The position numbers and the translations under genes were made by a program. A stretch of DNA of 41,547 nt from Myxococcota bacterium (GTDB lineage: Bacteria; Myxococcota_A; UBA796; CAJQPC01): positions 1-41,547 of the forward strand of contig JAKLKD010000026.1 in assembly GCA_023150845.1 (NCBI GenBank), in the 5' to 3' direction. Positions 25,484 to 34,707 of the stretch are shown here, piece after piece. Position 1 is the first letter of the stretch. The number at the start of each line of letters is the position of its first letter. Below the pieces are notes generated by a model, which did not search any database, had not been told where the DNA came from, and saw only the letters and a program-made list of their open reading frames with translations.

Positions 25484-27412
25484 GTGCTCGTGCCCGTCTC
25501 CCTTCTTGTCCTGCTCTTCGCTTGTGGCGCCCCGGAGGTGGTCGACCGCGCTCCCGGCGAGCGCGCCCCGCTCACCGCCGCCTGTGATGAGCTCGACCCG
25601 GGCCGCTGCCTCTTGCCCTGGCCGTCGAACACCTTCACCCGGGTCGATCCGTCGAGCCCCACAGGCCTGCGCCTCGCCATCGACCAGAGCGCCCTCTCCG
25701 TCGATGATGACGCCAGCTACATGAACCTCGCCGACGGCTTCTCCCGCATCGGCGGCGTCGCGACGCTCATCGAGGGCCCGGCGAACGTCGAGCTCTTGAG
25801 CAACACCGACGTGTCGCCCTCCCTCGACCCCGAGGGCCCCATTCAGGTGCTCAACGCCCAGCCTGGCTCAACGCGGTACGGCGAGCGGGTGCCGATGTTC
25901 ACCGAGGCCTTTGACGGCTCGTCGCTGAACACCGAACGTTACCTGCTCATCGGTCGCCCGCAGCACGTCATGGAGGCCGGCGCCGATCACGTCGTCGTCG
26001 TGCTCGACACCATCGGCGACATCGGGCCCCGCCCCCGCGCCGTCGAGCTGGCCCTGGGCCTCGCCGAGCCCGAGGACGACGCCGAGGCCGCCATCGTCGG
26101 CTACTTCGCGCCCATCCGGTCCTTCCTCACCGAGCAGGGCGTCGAGCTCAGCCGGGTGCAGCGGGTGTGGGACTTCACCACCCGCAGCGAAGGCGACGTG
26201 GCCCTGCGCCTGACGCTCATGGCCGAGGCGATGAGCGCCGCCGTCGAGGCTGGCGAGGTGCAGGTCGTCATCGACTCCGTGTCGTTCCCGTCGGATCCCA
26301 ACCTCGCGGGCATCGTGCGGGGGCGGCTCACCGGGGCGCCGAGCTTCTTGACCGAGGACGGCATGCTCAGCGTCGACGCCGACGGCCTCCCCGTCGAGGT
26401 CGGCACCGCGGACATCCCCTTCCGCGTCACCTTGCCCGCCGGGGACGCCGACTGGCGCGTGGCGCTCTACGGCCATGGCACCGGCGGCGACGTCACCGAC
26501 GACCTCTTCGACAGCGAGATGGCCGCCCAGAACATCGCCAAGGTCAACTTGCGCTGGGAGGGCTGGACCGGCGACACCTTCCTCGAAACCATCAGCGGCT
26601 TCTCGGCCTTCTTTAAGGGCAGCGCCCGGTCGACGGCGGGGCTCATGCAGTCCTTGGCCGGGGGCTCGGCGGTGCTCACGGCGCTGGAGGGCCCCCTCGC
26701 TGACGTCCTGAGCGCGCCGACCTTAGACGGGGAGGCGAACCCCGCGGCGGGGCGCCGCCCCTCGGACGAGGAGATCGTCTGGCTCGGCGGGTCGATGGGC
26801 GGCACGATGGGCGCGGTGATGACCGCCCTTGAGCCCCGCATCCAGACCGCCGTGCTCAACGTGCCCGGCAGCGGCTGGACCCACATGATCCCCTACTCGC
26901 AGATCTACGAGGCCGGCGTCGGCAGCATCATGCTCGCGGTCTACGAGGACGAGCTTGACCTGCAGCACGCGATGTTGATGGCCCAGCCGTCATGGGACGA
27001 GATCGACGGCGCGGCCTGGGGTGACGCCTTGCGGGAGGGCCACACCCTGCTGCTCCAGCAGGTCATGGGCGACCCGATCTTGCCCTGGATGGGCACGGAG
27101 CTCCTCGCCACCTCCGTCGGCGCCACCCAGCTCGGCCCGACCTTGAGCCCGATCTACGGCCTCCCGCCTCAAGACGGCCCCCAGCTCGGCGGCGCGGCGC
27201 TGGAGCAGTTCGCCGTGCCCCCGAGCGGCATGTACGACGTGCACGGCTTCGCCGCCCGGGACACCGTCGCCGGGGCCGCCGCCTTGGAGCAGATCTTCAC
27301 CTTGGTCCAGGGCGCCTGGTCGGGCAGCCCCACCTTGGCCCACCCGACGATCTGCACCGAGCAGGGGCGGGACGGCACCTGCGACTTCTCCGACGCCTGG
27401 AGCGAGGAGTGA
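25484..27412 (+). CDS. Alpha/beta-hydrolase (lipase/esterase-like) lipoprotein
   Basis: A 642-residue protein. The start is GTG 25484, or equally GTG 25490, which has GAGG 5 nt upstream. The signal ends L-L-F-A-C-G (lipobox Cys 14 or 12). A beta-rich N-terminal region of about 300 residues precedes the hydrolase core. The core begins V-A-L-Y-G-H-G-T-G-G (oxyanion region), has the nucleophile elbow W-L-G-G-S-M-G-G-T-M-G, the acid in M-G-D-P-I-L-P-W and the His in Y-D-V-H-G-F-A-A. The arrangement resembles large myxobacterial lipase-like lipoproteins. The substrate is unknown. TAGGTT (25449-25454) could be the -10. Confidence 0.8.
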   Translation: MLVPVSLLVLLFACGAPEVVDRAPGERAPLTAACDELDPGRCLLPWPSNTFTRVDPSSPTGLRLAIDQSALSVDDDASYMNLADGFSRIGGVATLIEGPANVELLSNTDVSPSLDPEGPIQVLNAQPGSTRYGERVPMFTEAFDGSSLNTERYLLIGRPQHVMEAGADHVVVVLDTIGDIGPRPRAVELALGLAEPEDDAEAAIVGYFAPIRSFLTEQGVELSRVQRVWDFTTRSEGDVALRLTLMAEAMSAAVEAGEVQVVIDSVSFPSDPNLAGIVRGRLTGAPSFLTEDGMLSVDADGLPVEVGTADIPFRVTLPAGDADWRVALYGHGTGGDVTDDLFDSEMAAQNIAKVNLRWEGWTGDTFLETISGFSAFFKGSARSTAGLMQSLAGGSAVLTALEGPLADVLSAPTLDGEANPAAGRRPSDEEIVWLGGSMGGTMGAVMTALEPRIQTAVLNVPGSGWTHMIPYSQIYEAGVGSIMLAVYEDELDLQHAMLMAQPSWDEIDGAAWGDALREGHTLLLQQVMGDPILPWMGTELLATSVGATQLGPTLSPIYGLPPQDGPQLGGAALEQFAVPPSGMYDVHGFAARDTVAGAAALEQIFTLVQGAWSGSPTLAHPTICTEQGRDGTCDFSDAWSEE

Positions 27413-27532
27413 GCGGGGTTGGCGCGGCGCTTTGACGCGGCGCCCGGCGCCGTGATGAGGGCGCGGTTACAGCGGAGGTCATCCCCAGCGCGGCCGCCTG
27501 AGCCGCGGGGGACCGCCGCCGCACCTTGAGCG

Positions 27533-27549
27533 CCCGGCCTCAGGCCGGG
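27533..27549 (+). promoter_or_regulatory. Perfect GC hairpin just upstream of cydA
   Basis: CCCGGCC (27533-27539), loop TCA, GGCCGGG (27543-27549): a 7-bp all-GC stem ending 14 nt before the GTG start of cydA. A further GGCCGG at 27557-27562 could pair with the left arm instead, which gives a possible switch over the ribosome site. It may be a leader structure or an operator. The 151-bp gap also holds TTGACG at 27432-27437 with no good -10 behind it. Confidence 0.4.
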
Positions 27550-27563
27550 GACCGGAGGCCGGA

Positions 27564-28904
27564 GTGACCGATCTCTTCGCCGCCCGCAGCCAGATGGCGA
27601 TGTCGTTGGGGTTCCACATCCTCTTCGCCGCCGTCGGCGTCGGCATGCCGCTGTTGATGGTGATCGCCGAGGGCCTGTGGTTACGCACCGGAGATCCGCT
27701 CTACAAGGCGCTCTGCCACCGCTGGGCCAAAGGCACGGCGATCCTCTTCGCCGTCGGCGCGGTGTCGGGCACGGCGCTGAGCTTTGAGCTCGGGCTGCTC
27801 TGGCCGGAGTTCATGGAGCTGGCCGGGCCGATTATCGGCATGCCCTTCTCGCTGGAGGGCTTCGCCTTCTTCAGCGAGGCGATCTTCTTGGGGATCTGGC
27901 TGTATGGCTGGGACAAGGTGAGCCCGCGGGCTCACTGGGCGGCGGGCTGGGCGGTGGCCGCCTCAGGGGCGCTCTCCGGCGCGTTTGTGGTCTGCGCGAA
28001 CGCCTGGATGAACGACCCCCAAGGCTTCACACTCGTGGACGGCGTCGTCACCGAGCTGCGCCCGTTTGAGGCCATGTTTAACCCCTCCTCCGGGCCCCAA
28101 GCCCTGCACATGACGCTCGCGGCCTACAGCGCGCTCGGCTTCGTCGTGGCGGGGGTCCACGCCTGGGCCTTGCTCAAGCGCCCCGGGCACCCGCTGCACC
28201 GCCGGGCCTTCATGATCGCCCTGGCGGTGGGCGGCGTCGCGGCGATCCTCCAGCCCCTGAGCGGCCACCACAGCGCCCAGCACATCGCTGAGCGCCAGCC
28301 GGTGAAGCTCGCCGCCGCCGAGGCGCACTGGGAGACGGGCCCCCGGGCGCCGGCCCTCGTCGGCGGCTGGGCCGACGAAGACGCCGAGGTGACGCGCTAC
28401 GCCTTGGAGATCCCGGCCCTCTTGAGCATCATGTCCTTCAACGACCCCGACGCCGTGGTGATGGGCCTCAAGGACGTCCCCCGAGAGGACCGCCCGCCCG
28501 TCGCCGTGACCCACCTCGCCTTTGACGTGATGGTCGGCGCGGGCACGCTCATGGCCGGGGTCGCCGCCTTGGCTGGCCTCTTCGCCTGGCGTCGCCGCGA
28601 CCTGCTCCACCACCCGCGCTTCTACCAGCTCGTCGTCTTCGCCGCGCCGATGGGCCTCATCGCCATCGAGGCGGGCTGGGTGGTCACCGAGGTCGGCCGC
28701 CAACCCTGGATCATCCGCGGCGTGATGCGCACCGCCGACGCCGTGACGCCGATGCCCCAGCTCCAGGTGCCGTTCATGGTGTTCACGGCGCTCTACGTCG
28801 TGCTCGGCCTCGTCGTCGTGCGGCTCCTCCAGCGCCAGGTCTTCGCCACGGTAGAGGGCGACGGCCTCGACGCGGGATCGCAGGAGGAGGCGCCCCATGC
28901 CTGA
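27564..28904 (+). CDS. cydA: Cytochrome bd ubiquinol oxidase subunit I
   Basis: A 446-residue membrane protein from GTG 27564. It carries the axial and proton-path residues of the family: L-G-F-H-I-L-F (His of heme b595), S-L-E-G-F-A-F-F-S-E-A (two Glu), A-L-H-M-T (His of heme b558), and the Q-loop stretch Q-P-V-K-L-A-A-A-E-A with its quinone-site Lys and Glu. The C-terminal G-R-Q-P-W-x-x-R-G-x-x-R-T motif is present. The Q-loop is short, as in CIO-type bd oxidases (cyanide-insensitive). It reduces O2 to water with quinol and generates proton-motive force without proton pumping. It overlaps cydB by 8 bp. Confidence 0.97.
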   Translation: MTDLFAARSQMAMSLGFHILFAAVGVGMPLLMVIAEGLWLRTGDPLYKALCHRWAKGTAILFAVGAVSGTALSFELGLLWPEFMELAGPIIGMPFSLEGFAFFSEAIFLGIWLYGWDKVSPRAHWAAGWAVAASGALSGAFVVCANAWMNDPQGFTLVDGVVTELRPFEAMFNPSSGPQALHMTLAAYSALGFVVAGVHAWALLKRPGHPLHRRAFMIALAVGGVAAILQPLSGHHSAQHIAERQPVKLAAAEAHWETGPRAPALVGGWADEDAEVTRYALEIPALLSIMSFNDPDAVVMGLKDVPREDRPPVAVTHLAFDVMVGAGTLMAGVAALAGLFAWRRRDLLHHPRFYQLVVFAAPMGLIAIEAGWVVTEVGRQPWIIRGVMRTADAVTPMPQLQVPFMVFTALYVVLGLVVVRLLQRQVFATVEGDGLDAGSQEEAPHA

Positions 28905-29901
28905 GCCGGTGATGGCCCTCGCCGCGGTGATCACCGCCGCGCTCATCCTCTACGCCTTGACCGGCGGGGCGGACTACGGCGGCGGGGTGATCGACCTCTT
29001 CGCCCGCGGGCCCCGGGCCAAGGATCTCCGCGCGCTCATCGCCCGGGCCATCGGGCCGATCTGGGAGGCCAACCACGTCTGGTTGATCCTCGTCGTCGTG
29101 CTCACCTTCGTGTGCCTGCCCCGGGCCTTCAGCACGATCATGACGGCGCTGCACATCCCGCTGACGATCCTGCTCATCGGGGTGGTGCTGCGGGGATCGG
29201 CCTTCGTCTTCCGGGCCTATGACGACCCCTCCGATGAGGTGCAGCGCCGCTGGAGCCTCGTCTTCGCCGTGGCCTCGGTCGTCTCGCCTTGGGCCCTGGG
29301 CGTCACCTTAGGCGCCATCGCCTCGGGGCGGCTCACCCTCGACGCCGCGGGGCGTGTGCAGACCGACTTCGTGAGCGCCTGGGCCGCGCCCTTCCCGGCG
29401 GCGCTCGGCCTCTTGGTGGTCGCGCTGTTCACCCTGCTCGCCGCGACCTACCTCACCTTAGAGACCGACGACGCTGAGCTTCAGGACGCGCTGCGCGGCC
29501 AGGGCCTCGCCGCGGGCCTCGCCGCGGGGGTCTTGGCCTTCGTGAGCCTCGCCGCCGCGGAGTCCGGCGCCCCGCAGGTCTGGGCGGGCCTCACCCAGTC
29601 GGCCTGGTCGGCGCCGTTCCAGCTCATCACCGGGGGCGCGGCGATCACGGCCCTGGCGGCGCTCTACGCCCGGCGCTGGTCACTCGCCCGGGCGGCGGCG
29701 GCGGCCCAGGTCGTGCTCGTGGCCTTGGGCTGGGCGCTCTCGCAGCTCCCCTACGCCGTGCCGCCGTCCTTGACCTTGGCCGACGCCGCGGCCCCGGACG
29801 CGCTCATCACCCTCGTGCTGACGATCCTCGCCGGGGGGGCGATGTTCCTGATCCCCGCCTTCGTCCTGCTCTACAGGGTGTTCGGAAAGCGCCTCTGGTG
29901 A
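28897..29901 (+). CDS. cydB: Cytochrome bd ubiquinol oxidase subunit II
   Basis: A 334-residue protein with about eight membrane helices. It opens with the typical Y-A-L-T-G-G-A-D-Y-G-G-G (about 19-30), followed by A-I-G-P-I-W-E-A-N-H-V-W-L-I-L. It also has R-G-S-A-F-V-F-R and a later S-P-W-A-L-G. It pairs with CydA as the second subunit. The ATG lies inside the last codons of cydA, so the two are translationally coupled. No cydX-like small gene and no cydDC genes follow. Confidence 0.96.
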   Translation: MPEPVMALAAVITAALILYALTGGADYGGGVIDLFARGPRAKDLRALIARAIGPIWEANHVWLILVVVLTFVCLPRAFSTIMTALHIPLTILLIGVVLRGSAFVFRAYDDPSDEVQRRWSLVFAVASVVSPWALGVTLGAIASGRLTLDAAGRVQTDFVSAWAAPFPAALGLLVVALFTLLAATYLTLETDDAELQDALRGQGLAAGLAAGVLAFVSLAAAESGAPQVWAGLTQSAWSAPFQLITGGAAITALAALYARRWSLARAAAAAQVVLVALGWALSQLPYAVPPSLTLADAAAPDALITLVLTILAGGAMFLIPAFVLLYRVFGKRLW

Positions 29902-30429
29902 GCTCTCCGGGCCGCTTTCAGACTTGGAATGGAGCATCTCGGGCGACGAGCGCCTGGGCGCTTCACAACGGGCCGCCCTTGGGCCATTCATGGAGGAGCG
30001 ACGAAGAGCTGAGCTTGAGTTGATGCTTGGCCCGCTGTCTTGATTCAGTTGAGGTCCTCGCTCTTCGCGCTCTTCATCTCCCGCGTGCGCTCCGTTGTTG
30101 GGGATCTAATGGCGGCCCAGCGCCTACACCTTGGGCGGCACGCGCTGAACAATGGTTGACCGGGCCAAAGAAGGCCCTCGTCGAGGCGCTTTCAGGTTGT
30201 GAAAGCGCGTAGTTTGGTGTTGTCGTGATCAGCGATTGCGCATGGGCCGCCCGAGGGCGAACCTGAGGGCGTGTGGTGAGGGCGCTTGTTGGTTGTCGCG
30301 GCCAGGAGGTTGTGTGTTCATGACGGTTTGAGCCGCGCCCCCCTCACCCTTGCGTCGCCCGAGCCTGGGCCTGCAGTTGGCGGCTTCTTGAGGCAAACTA
30401 AGGGTCCCCCCTCGTCGCCTGGATGGCCC
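29902..30429. other. Long AT-richer intergenic region with two hairpins
   Basis: About 528 bp without a supportable gene; its composition is visibly less GC-rich than the neighbours. Short open frames (for example 30027-30212) have no RBS and no recognisable motifs. Two inverted repeats are present at 30162-30177 and 30186-30208 (separate entry). It may hold regulatory sequence, an untranslated RNA or a decayed gene; I cannot decide. Confidence 0.6.
30162..30208. repeat. Pair of inverted repeats in the cydB downstream gap
   Basis: First: GGGCC-AAAGAA-GGCCC (30162-30177). Second: GCGCTTTCA-GGTTG-TGAAAGCGC (30186-30208), perfect 9-bp arms around a 5-nt loop. The second is followed by a GT-rich stretch and not by a T-run, so it could be a weak terminator or an operator. 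They lie about 260 bp after cydB and 220 bp before the next gene. Confidence 0.6.
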
Positions 30430-32313
30430 ATGTCTCAGCTCCCGTCGCGGCTCACCGCGTGTTTGTCCTCTGCCCTCCTGCTCTTCGCCTTGGCCTGTAA
30501 AGACGACGGCCCCGCGACGGAGGAGACGGCGCTGCCCCCGGCGGACTCCGGCGGCGCGGACACCGGGGAGGTGGTCGACGCGGACGGCGACGGCGTGCCC
30601 GCGTCCGAGGACTGCGACGACGACAACGCCGACGTCGCGCCGGGCGCCGAGGAGCGCTGTGATGACCTCGACAACAACTGCGACGGCGCCGTCGATGAGG
30701 GCGCTTCGGACGCCACCGCCTGGTACAACGACGCGGACGGCGACGGCTACGGCGCCGGGGAGGGCACCTTGGCCTGCGACCCCGGGGAGGGCCAGGTCGC
30801 CACGGCGGACGACTGCGACGACGCCCGGGCGGACATCAACCCCGGCGCCGCCGAGACCGACTGCGCCGACCCCACGGACTACAACTGCGACGGCTCCACG
30901 GGTTACGCCGACGGGGACGGGGACGGCTACGCCGCTTGTGAGGAGTGTGATGACGGCGCCGCGGCGGTGAACCCTGGCGCTGCCGAGATCTGCGACGGCC
31001 TCGACAACGACTGCGACGGGTCCGTGGACCCCGACAGCGCCGCCGGGGCGCCCACCTGGTACGCGGACGGCGACGGCGACGCCTACGGCGACCTCAACCG
31101 GCCCGCCGTGGCCTGCGAGGCGCCCGAGGGCCACGTCTCCGACGCCACTGACTGCGATGACGCCGCCGGGGCGGTGAACCCCGCGGCGACCGAGGTCTGC
31201 GACGGGATCGACAACGACTGCGACGGCCTCATCGACCCCACCACCGCCGAGGGCGCCCCGACCTGGTACGCGGACAGCGACGGCGACGGCTTCGGGGACG
31301 CCGACGCCGACACCGTCGCCTGCGAGGCCCCGAGCGGCTTCGTCAGCGACGCGACGGACTGCGATGATGGCGCCTCGGACACGAACCCCGACGGCCAGGA
31401 GGTCTGCGGCGGCGGCGACGAGGACTGCGACGGCCTCATCGACGACGACGACGGCAGCGTGGACCTCTCCACCGGCAGCTCGGGCTTCATCGACGCCGAC
31501 GGCGACGGCTTCGGCGCCGCCGCGGTCAGCGCCTGCGTCTTGCCCAGCACCTCCGTCTCCGACAGCACGGACTGCGACGACGCCGACGCGACGACCTACC
31601 CCGGCGCCTCCGAGCTCTGCGACGGCGTAGACAACGACTGTGACGGCGACGACGACACCTTGGGCTACTGGCCCCTGGACGAGGGCAGCGGGAGCACGGT
31701 CTATGACGCCGCCGGCCTCGGCCTCAGCGGCGCCGTGACCTCCGGCACCTGGACGACGGGGAAAATTGGTCAAGCGATCAACTTTAACGGCAGCTCCACC
31801 CAGATCACCGTGACCCCGACGGGCAAGGAGCTCGTCCCGACCGGCGGCCTCACGGCCTCGGCCTGGGTGAAGCCCGACAAGCTCCAGAGCGGGAGCTGGG
31901 ACACGGTGCTCGCCATGGGCACCTTGGGCACCACGAGCTGCTGCGTCGACACCTACTTCTTGGGCTACTACAAGACGAACGTGGCCTGGTACAACGACGG
32001 CGCCAGCTCCAACAACGTGATCATCACCTCAGCGACGTACTCCGCGCACGTCAGCGGCTGGCACCACCTGCTCGCCACCTGGAGCCCCACGGGCGCCCAG
32101 GCCATCTACGTCGACGGCGTGCTCGCGGCCTCAACCACGAGCGGGCCCAAGAGCCTCACGAGCGACGGCGCCCCCTTCCGCGTCGGCGCAGACACCAACA
32201 CGGGCAGCCCGACGCTCTACTTCGACGGCGTCATCGACGAGGTGAAGCTGTTCTCTTGCGCCGTTGATAGCGGCCAGGCCGCGTCGGACTACTCCGCCAA
32301 CTGGCCCTTCTGA
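30430..32313 (+). CDS. Lipoprotein with six metal-binding repeats and a LamG domain
   Basis: A 627-residue protein from ATG 30430; the frame is open to 30286, but the added part is not a signal peptide. The lipobox is F-A-L-A-C at about residue 23. Six Asp/Cys modules (about 48-410) have the core D-x-D-G-D-G...D-C-D-D...P-G-A...C-D-G-x-D-N-D-C-D-G; several begin W-Y-A-D-G-D. A LamG-like jelly roll follows from L-G-Y-W-P-L-D-E-G-S-G through A-S-A-W-V-K-P, W-H-H-L-L-A-T-W and D-G-V-I-D-E-V-K-L-F. LamG/concanavalin folds bind glycans or proteins. It is probably a long-stalk surface adhesin. Confidence 0.88.
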   Translation: MSQLPSRLTACLSSALLLFALACKDDGPATEETALPPADSGGADTGEVVDADGDGVPASEDCDDDNADVAPGAEERCDDLDNNCDGAVDEGASDATAWYNDADGDGYGAGEGTLACDPGEGQVATADDCDDARADINPGAAETDCADPTDYNCDGSTGYADGDGDGYAACEECDDGAAAVNPGAAEICDGLDNDCDGSVDPDSAAGAPTWYADGDGDAYGDLNRPAVACEAPEGHVSDATDCDDAAGAVNPAATEVCDGIDNDCDGLIDPTTAEGAPTWYADSDGDGFGDADADTVACEAPSGFVSDATDCDDGASDTNPDGQEVCGGGDEDCDGLIDDDDGSVDLSTGSSGFIDADGDGFGAAAVSACVLPSTSVSDSTDCDDADATTYPGASELCDGVDNDCDGDDDTLGYWPLDEGSGSTVYDAAGLGLSGAVTSGTWTTGKIGQAINFNGSSTQITVTPTGKELVPTGGLTASAWVKPDKLQSGSWDTVLAMGTLGTTSCCVDTYFLGYYKTNVAWYNDGASSNNVIITSATYSAHVSGWHHLLATWSPTGAQAIYVDGVLAASTTSGPKSLTSDGAPFRVGADTNTGSPTLYFDGVIDEVKLFSCAVDSGQAASDYSANWPF

Positions 32314-32323
32314 GCGGCGTGGC

Positions 32324-32878
32324 TCAGGGGAGGCGCCGCAGCACGACGACCCGGCGGGGGCGCCCGTCGAGGTCGTACTCCCAGCTCCCCGCGGGCTCAA
32401 AGCCCGGCGCCTCGGGCGCCTCCCCGCGGGCGAGCATGAGCGCCACCCGCCCGCCCGGCCGCAAGAGCCGCGCGGCGACACGCACGAGCTCCTCCGGCGG
32501 GGCGAAGGCCCGGGCGATCACCCCGTCGAAGGCCGCATCAGGGAGCTCCACGTCACGGCCGCGGCGCACCGTGGCGTTCTGCAGCCGCGCCTCACGCACG
32601 ACCTGATCGAGGAAGGTGGCGCGCTTCTGCCGGGGCTCGACGAGCAGCACGTTGGCGGCGGGGAAGCGGGCGGCGAGGGCGACGCCGGGGAAACCCGCGC
32701 CGGAGCCGAGGTCCACCCAGTCACCTTCGGCCGCCAGCGGGCTCACCGCGGCGGCGGCGTCCTCAAAGTGGGGCTCCGCCGGGCCGGGGCCGATGAGGTC
32801 CATGGCGTGCCGCCAGCGCTCCAGGAGGCGCAGGTGCACGGACTCGGCGGGGGTGAGCGGCATCATCGGGACAGCCAT
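32324..32878 (-). CDS. rsmG: 16S rRNA (guanine-527-N7)-methyltransferase RsmG
   Basis: A 184-residue protein, a little shorter than usual (about 205-240). The SAM site is D-L-G-S-G-A-G-F-P-G-V-A-L-A (about 56-69), with V-E-P-R-Q-K-R-A-T-F-L after strand 2 and A-R-A-F-A-P near the catalytic end. It methylates G527 in the 530 loop of 16S rRNA. It overlaps mnmG; the alternative start ATG 32866 gives a classical ATGA overlap with the mnmG stop and is equally likely. The mnmG-rsmG order is widely conserved. Confidence 0.93.
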   Translation of the reverse strand: MAVPMMPLTPAESVHLRLLERWRHAMDLIGPGPAEPHFEDAAAAVSPLAAEGDWVDLGSGAGFPGVALAARFPAANVLLVEPRQKRATFLDQVVREARLQNATVRRGRDVELPDAAFDGVIARAFAPPEELVRVAARLLRPGGRVALMLARGEAPEAPGFEPAGSWEYDLDGRPRRVVVLRRLP

Positions 32879-34698
32879 AAGGCGAGCACGTCCAAGGCGG
32901 CGGGGGTGACGCCGGGCAGGCGGGCGGCGGCGGCGAGGGTCGGGGGCCGGTGGCGCAAGAGGCGCTCGCGCACCTCGGCGCTGAGCCCAGGCACGGTCTG
33001 GAGGTCCAGAGACGCCAAGGAGCGGGCCTCCAGGCGCCGGGTGCGCTCGGTGCGGGCCTCCTCGCGGCGGATGTACCCTGCGTACTTCACCTCGGTCTCG
33101 ACCTGCTCGGCCTCTTCAGCGCTCAGCGTAGGCAGCTCAAAGAGCGCGGCGAGCGCCGCCCAGCTCGCCTCGGGGCGCCTCAGCAGCTCGTCCCCGGCGA
33201 TGGCCTGGCGCAGCCCGCCGAGCCCCGCGGCCTCCACCCGGGCGAGAGTCGCCGGGTCCGGGCGCACCTGGAGCGCGGCCAAGGCGGCGTGCCCCCGGGC
33301 GATGGCCTCCTGCCGGGCCTCAAACGCGGCCCAGTCCTCGTCGCCGATGAGGCCGAGCGCCCGGCCGATGGGCATGAGGCGGCGGTCGGCGTTGTCCTCC
33401 CGCAAGACGAGGCGGTGCTCCGCCCGGGAGCTGAACATGCGGTAGGGCTCGCCGCCGACCCCCTTGGAGATGAGGTCGTCGATGAGCACGCCGATCATCG
33501 CGCGGTCGCGGCCGAGGCGCAGGGGCTCACCCCGAGCGGCGCTGACCCCGGCGATGAAGCCCTGGGCGGCGGCCTCCTCGTAGCCCGAGGTGCCGTTGAG
33601 CTGCCCGGCGAGGTAGAGCCCGGGGAGCGCGCGGTGCTGCAGGTCCGGGCCGAGGTCTGTCGGGTCGGCGAAGTCGTACTCGACGGCGTAGCCGTGCTGG
33701 AGGATCTCCGCGCCGCGCAGGGCGGGGATCGTGTCGAGCAGGCGGCGCTGCACGTCGTCGGGCAAGGACGTGCTCAGGCCGTTGACGTAGATCCGGTCGG
33801 TCTCGTGGCTCTCGGGCTCCAAGAACAGCAGGTGGCGCTCGCGGTGGCCGAAACGCATCACCTTGTCCTCGATGGACGGGCAGTACCGGGGGCCGACGCC
33901 CTCGATCTGCCCGGCGTACATCGGCGCCCGGTGGATGTTCTCGCGGATGACCTCGTGGGCGGCCTCGGTGGTGTGCACCAAGAAGCAGCGCGCCGTGGGC
34001 AGGCGGCGGGGCACCGGGGCGTAGGAGAAGCGGCCCTGGGTGTCGTCTTGGGGCTCGGTGAGGTCCCAGCGGATCGTGCTGGCCTTGAGCCGGGGCGGGG
34101 TGCCGGTCTTGAGGCGGCCGAGGCGCAGGCCCAGGTCCCGCATCGAGTCCGCGAGCCGCCAGGCCGCCGCCTCGCCGACCCGCCCGCCGCGGGTCTGGTG
34201 CTCACCCCGGTGCAAGAGGCCCCGCAAGAAGGTGCCCGTCGTGAGGATCAGCGCCTCGCAGCGAAGGGTGTCGCCGCTCGCCAAGGCCACGCCGGTGATG
34301 CGCCCACCCTCGGTGAGCAGCTCGGCGGCCTCGCCCTCGATGAGCGTCAGCGACGGGATCTCCGCCAGGAGCGTCTGCACGGCCTGGGGGTAGCCGACCA
34401 CATCGACCTGGGCGCGGCTCGACCGCGTCGCGAGGCCCTTTGAGGTGTTGAGCAGGCGGAACTGAATCGTCGCCGCGTCCGTCGCCCGGGCCATGAGCCC
34501 GCCCAAGGCGTCGAGCTCCCGGACGAGGCAGCCCTTCGCGAGCCCGCCGATCGCGGGGTTACACGACAGGCGCCCGACCTGATCCCGGGAGAAGGTGACC
34601 ATCGCCACCCGACGCCCGAGGCGCGCGGCGGCGGCGGCGGCCTCGACCCCGGCGTGCCCGGCGCCGATGACGACGATGTCGAAGGAGTGGGTGCCCAC
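32863..34698 (-). CDS. mnmG: tRNA uridine-5-carboxymethylaminomethyl synthesis enzyme MnmG (GidA)
   Basis: A 611-residue protein from GTG 34698. The FAD loop is I-G-A-G-H-A-G-V-E-A-A (about 12-22). The family blocks are S-C-N-P-A-I-G-G-L-A-K-G (about 45-56) and F-R-L-L-N-T-S-K-G, with R-A-Q-V-D after it. The C-terminal part has the E-x-K-Y-x-G-Y-I-x-R-E motif that binds MnmE. With MnmE it modifies the wobble uridine of several tRNAs. The length is normal. It starts 9 nt after the stop of the upstream lipoprotein gene. Confidence 0.97.
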   Translation of the reverse strand: MGTHSFDIVVIGAGHAGVEAAAAAARLGRRVAMVTFSRDQVGRLSCNPAIGGLAKGCLVRELDALGGLMARATDAATIQFRLLNTSKGLATRSSRAQVDVVGYPQAVQTLLAEIPSLTLIEGEAAELLTEGGRITGVALASGDTLRCEALILTTGTFLRGLLHRGEHQTRGGRVGEAAAWRLADSMRDLGLRLGRLKTGTPPRLKASTIRWDLTEPQDDTQGRFSYAPVPRRLPTARCFLVHTTEAAHEVIRENIHRAPMYAGQIEGVGPRYCPSIEDKVMRFGHRERHLLFLEPESHETDRIYVNGLSTSLPDDVQRRLLDTIPALRGAEILQHGYAVEYDFADPTDLGPDLQHRALPGLYLAGQLNGTSGYEEAAAQGFIAGVSAARGEPLRLGRDRAMIGVLIDDLISKGVGGEPYRMFSSRAEHRLVLREDNADRRLMPIGRALGLIGDEDWAAFEARQEAIARGHAALAALQVRPDPATLARVEAAGLGGLRQAIAGDELLRRPEASWAALAALFELPTLSAEEAEQVETEVKYAGYIRREEARTERTRRLEARSLASLDLQTVPGLSAEVRERLLRHRPPTLAAAARLPGVTPAALDVLALWLSR

Positions 34699-34707
34699 CG
34701 CCGCGCC

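Noticed and set aside
30027-30212. 61-codon open frame in the large gap after cydB
   Set aside because: No RBS, no recognisable motif, and its 3' end runs through the inverted repeat. Chance frames are common in GC-rich DNA.
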